Positions 61,989 through 64,000 of a stretch of 64,000 nucleotides of DNA are shown piece by piece. Origin of the DNA: Liolophura sinensis (Eukaryota > Mollusca > Polyplacophora > Chitonida > Chitonidae). Where the stretch lies: positions 27,763,385-27,827,384 of the forward strand of contig NC_088295.1 of the NCBI RefSeq assembly GCF_032854445.1, read 5' to 3'. A model generated the notes under the pieces. The model saw nothing but the letters and a program-made list of their open reading frames with translations, was not told the DNA's origin and ran no database searches. The first letter of the stretch is position 1. Each line of letters opens with the position of its first letter. Both the position numbers and the translations under genes were made by a program.

Positions 61989-64000
61989 CCCCTTCACCCC
62001 ACAAGCTCACTGAGTAATCGGCGTGTCAAAGGCTAGCTCTTAATATCCGATGTGAAACCTTGCCATGGCGGTCATCTATGACACTCTACACCTGAAAACG
62101 TCAAAAAAATTAATCAATGTGTCTCCGCGAACTGTCAACGGCATCCTCGTCCAGTTGTTGCTGACACAATGCGGCACTGGAAAGATTCACATTGGGTTCT
62201 GCGTCCTTTCCATATATACCATTATGACAAACAGATAAAATAGTTCATCTATTTTCTCGTCAGGTGACATTTTAATTTATCTGACTTGTCAGGCTGCTCA
62301 AAACCAATCCTCAAACAACTTCGTAGCCGTTTATTGCTGGAAAAGTTACTAAACACTGAACTCACTGATACAACCATCATCCGGGGTTTTTTTTATTTCT
62401 TAAAAACGTTAAACACAAGAATCAATTCCGGTTTTTGTTTTTCCCCTTCTTTTTTTCACTGCGTTTGTTTGTCCTTCAAAGTTATGAAACTGGTCAGGCG
62501 ATCGTGGGTGGACTTATGCATCAGATATAGGGTATCTCTGGTAATTATAACACCTCCTACACACCGGTCAGTTTTATCACGCATCTTTCAGATGGTTTAA
62601 AAAAAAGTTTAGCATTTTGACCGATTTATCACCACTTTATTCAACCAAGTGAACTACTTGTTAGATGACAGAGCACCATTTAGGTGTTAACTTCTTCGCG
62701 GAGCCCGACTCCACACCAATTACATACGTTCATAGCAGCCATAAACAAACATACGAATATAACAGATGATTTATTTTGTGATAATGTAAAGTTTTATTAT
62801 CTTAAACCACAGTATGTCCGATTTAATCTACCGCTATCTGGCAATAAATTTGCTGACGAACTTTAACACCTGGTGCATGGTCTTTAACGCAAACTGTCAG
62901 GTGAGCGTCGTCAACCGCCTATTATTATCAAGACAGCGAGAGCGGTGAATAAACAAATTCCGGGTAGAAGCTGAACCCGTATGGCTGTGTGTTCTTGGAA
63001 AACTCTATGTTACCTTAATTCCTTGGGTTTCAACACCGTTTTGACGCTATGCGTCCTGTAGAGTTCAACAGGACGCATAAACCCCTTACACAATGCAGCC
63101 CACCGCAAACGTGTGCTTCAGGGCATGAACTTATCCACTGTATACAAGGTGAGACTTCACTATAAGTTAGTATGCTACAAACGTACCTGCTACAAATATA
63201 CCTCTGCGGGATAGATCCATGGTCTTTCTTCTTGTAGATATGTTTACAATGTTGCCTCATTAAAGAGAAAGAGTAGAATGGTTGTTATCAGTCTCTGTGG
63301 ATAATTATAGTTTAACTTGTAATGAAGCTCGATATTCTGTGAAGTATGTAGTGTGATAAACTGCTGCATGGCCATTACGTATGTCAACTGCTCTTACACT
63401 GGTTAAGGGCAACAATTCTCCACTGTCTCCCCAGAGTTTGAGCTACATATCTCATTAAGAAGAATGCATCTCTACCTAGCAACTTTGCTTTACGCTTTTT
63501 TTTACGTAAGAAGCAATATTTTCCGCGATTAATGGTCACCGTTGACACCTTTATGTCAGGTATATGCTTGACAGTTTCCGGTTCGACCTTCTCACCAGAT
63601 CTATCCATATCACTGGACGTCATCACTCCTAAATATAGAACTTAGACAATACATGCTGACAACCAATGAAGTTCTCGGGTGGACCGGTGGCTGTTTCTCT
63701 CTGATTTCTCTCTTATGTCTCTTTTATTTATCAAGTAGATGCAAGGACTGCATGATGTTTCTATGGAAAAAGGTCTTATGCTTCGCGGTTAGGGATATCT
63801 ATTTTCCATGGAGTACCTTTTTTCCAGAGATTATGTGTACATAAAGAAAGGTTAAATTTCTGACAGACCGTAGGGTTTCAAATAGTAGATATCAGATTTT
63901 TTGTAGGTTAAGAAGTAAGATAAACATTAATTATATATGTATACCACAACGTTTAATGAGCACCCTGCTTCTGCTATGTTACAATATGTTTGTATTTCCT
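61989..64000. other. Right-hand flank, no supported gene
   Basis: Upstream of the insulin-related gene. It contains the 63048-63079 hairpin. A minus-strand frame at 63384-63626 (starting MMTSSDMDRSGEKVEPE) follows a possible acceptor, but shows no known domain and no partner exon. Confidence 0.5.
63048..63079. repeat. Perfect 12-bp hairpin
   Basis: TATGCGTCCTGT, eight-base loop, ACAGGACGCATA. It is isolated, with no adjacent gene that I can support. Confidence 0.8.

Noticed and set aside
63030-63260. Cysteine-containing 76-aa minus-strand frame
   Set aside because: Includes the 12-bp hairpin sequence, lacks a signal peptide, and internal splice options break the frame.

Overview
This looks like nuclear DNA of an animal, most likely a mollusc. 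It is AT-rich and sparse in genes. Genes are split by canonical GT-AG introns, and tandem repeats, AT microsatellites and tRNA-derived SINEs are common. The strongest taxonomic hint is an insulin-type precursor with one extra cysteine in both the B and A chains, as in molluscan insulin-related peptides. Species cannot be read from the sequence. No prokaryotic, viral or CRISPR feature was found.

Six multi-exon genes could be assembled exon by exon; in every case the splice phases agree across all joins. From left to right: (1) a cyclic-nucleotide-binding-domain protein like CNBD2, minus strand, 8281-14291, 10 coding exons, 394 aa; (2) a small secreted cysteine-rich protein, minus strand, 19151-20940, 3 exons, 121 aa; (3) an SLC16-family transporter of the MCT8/MCT10 type, plus strand, 26075-30657, 6 exons, 517 aa; (4) a Polycomb Scm/SCMH1 homologue (two MBT repeats, SLED, SAM), minus strand, 36332-47407, 11 coding exons, 566 aa; (5) NDUFB4, a complex I accessory subunit, plus strand, 50540-53669, 3 exons, 125 aa; (6) an insulin-related peptide precursor, minus strand, 58870-60843, 2 coding exons, 149 aa, with a probable TATA-driven non-coding first exon near 61.9 kb. 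SCMH1-like and NDUFB4 are arranged head to head. The genes do not form a common pathway; this is ordinary animal gene neighbourhood structure.

The rest is repeats and unrecognised intergenic DNA. A 2.2 kb block at 16.85-19.06 kb holds a 42-bp-type satellite followed by a 34-bp satellite that ends back in the first type's sequence. Other arrays sit in introns: a 34-bp array in the transporter, a 27-bp array in the insulin gene and a 124-bp duplication in the Scm gene. Two SINE-like families (called A and B here) recur through the window; at 56.0-56.7 kb one of each has inserted into an older tandem array, leaving target-site duplications.

The most unusual structure is in the Scm homologue. 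The end of the start-codon exon together with its 5' splice site is tandemly repeated about 11 times at a 90-bp period (46441-47400), so the first coding intron begins with a ladder of near-identical splice donors. The second is the CNBD2-like protein, whose cyclic-nucleotide fold is split by a roughly 180-residue insertion and lacks the usual ligand-binding Glu and Arg.
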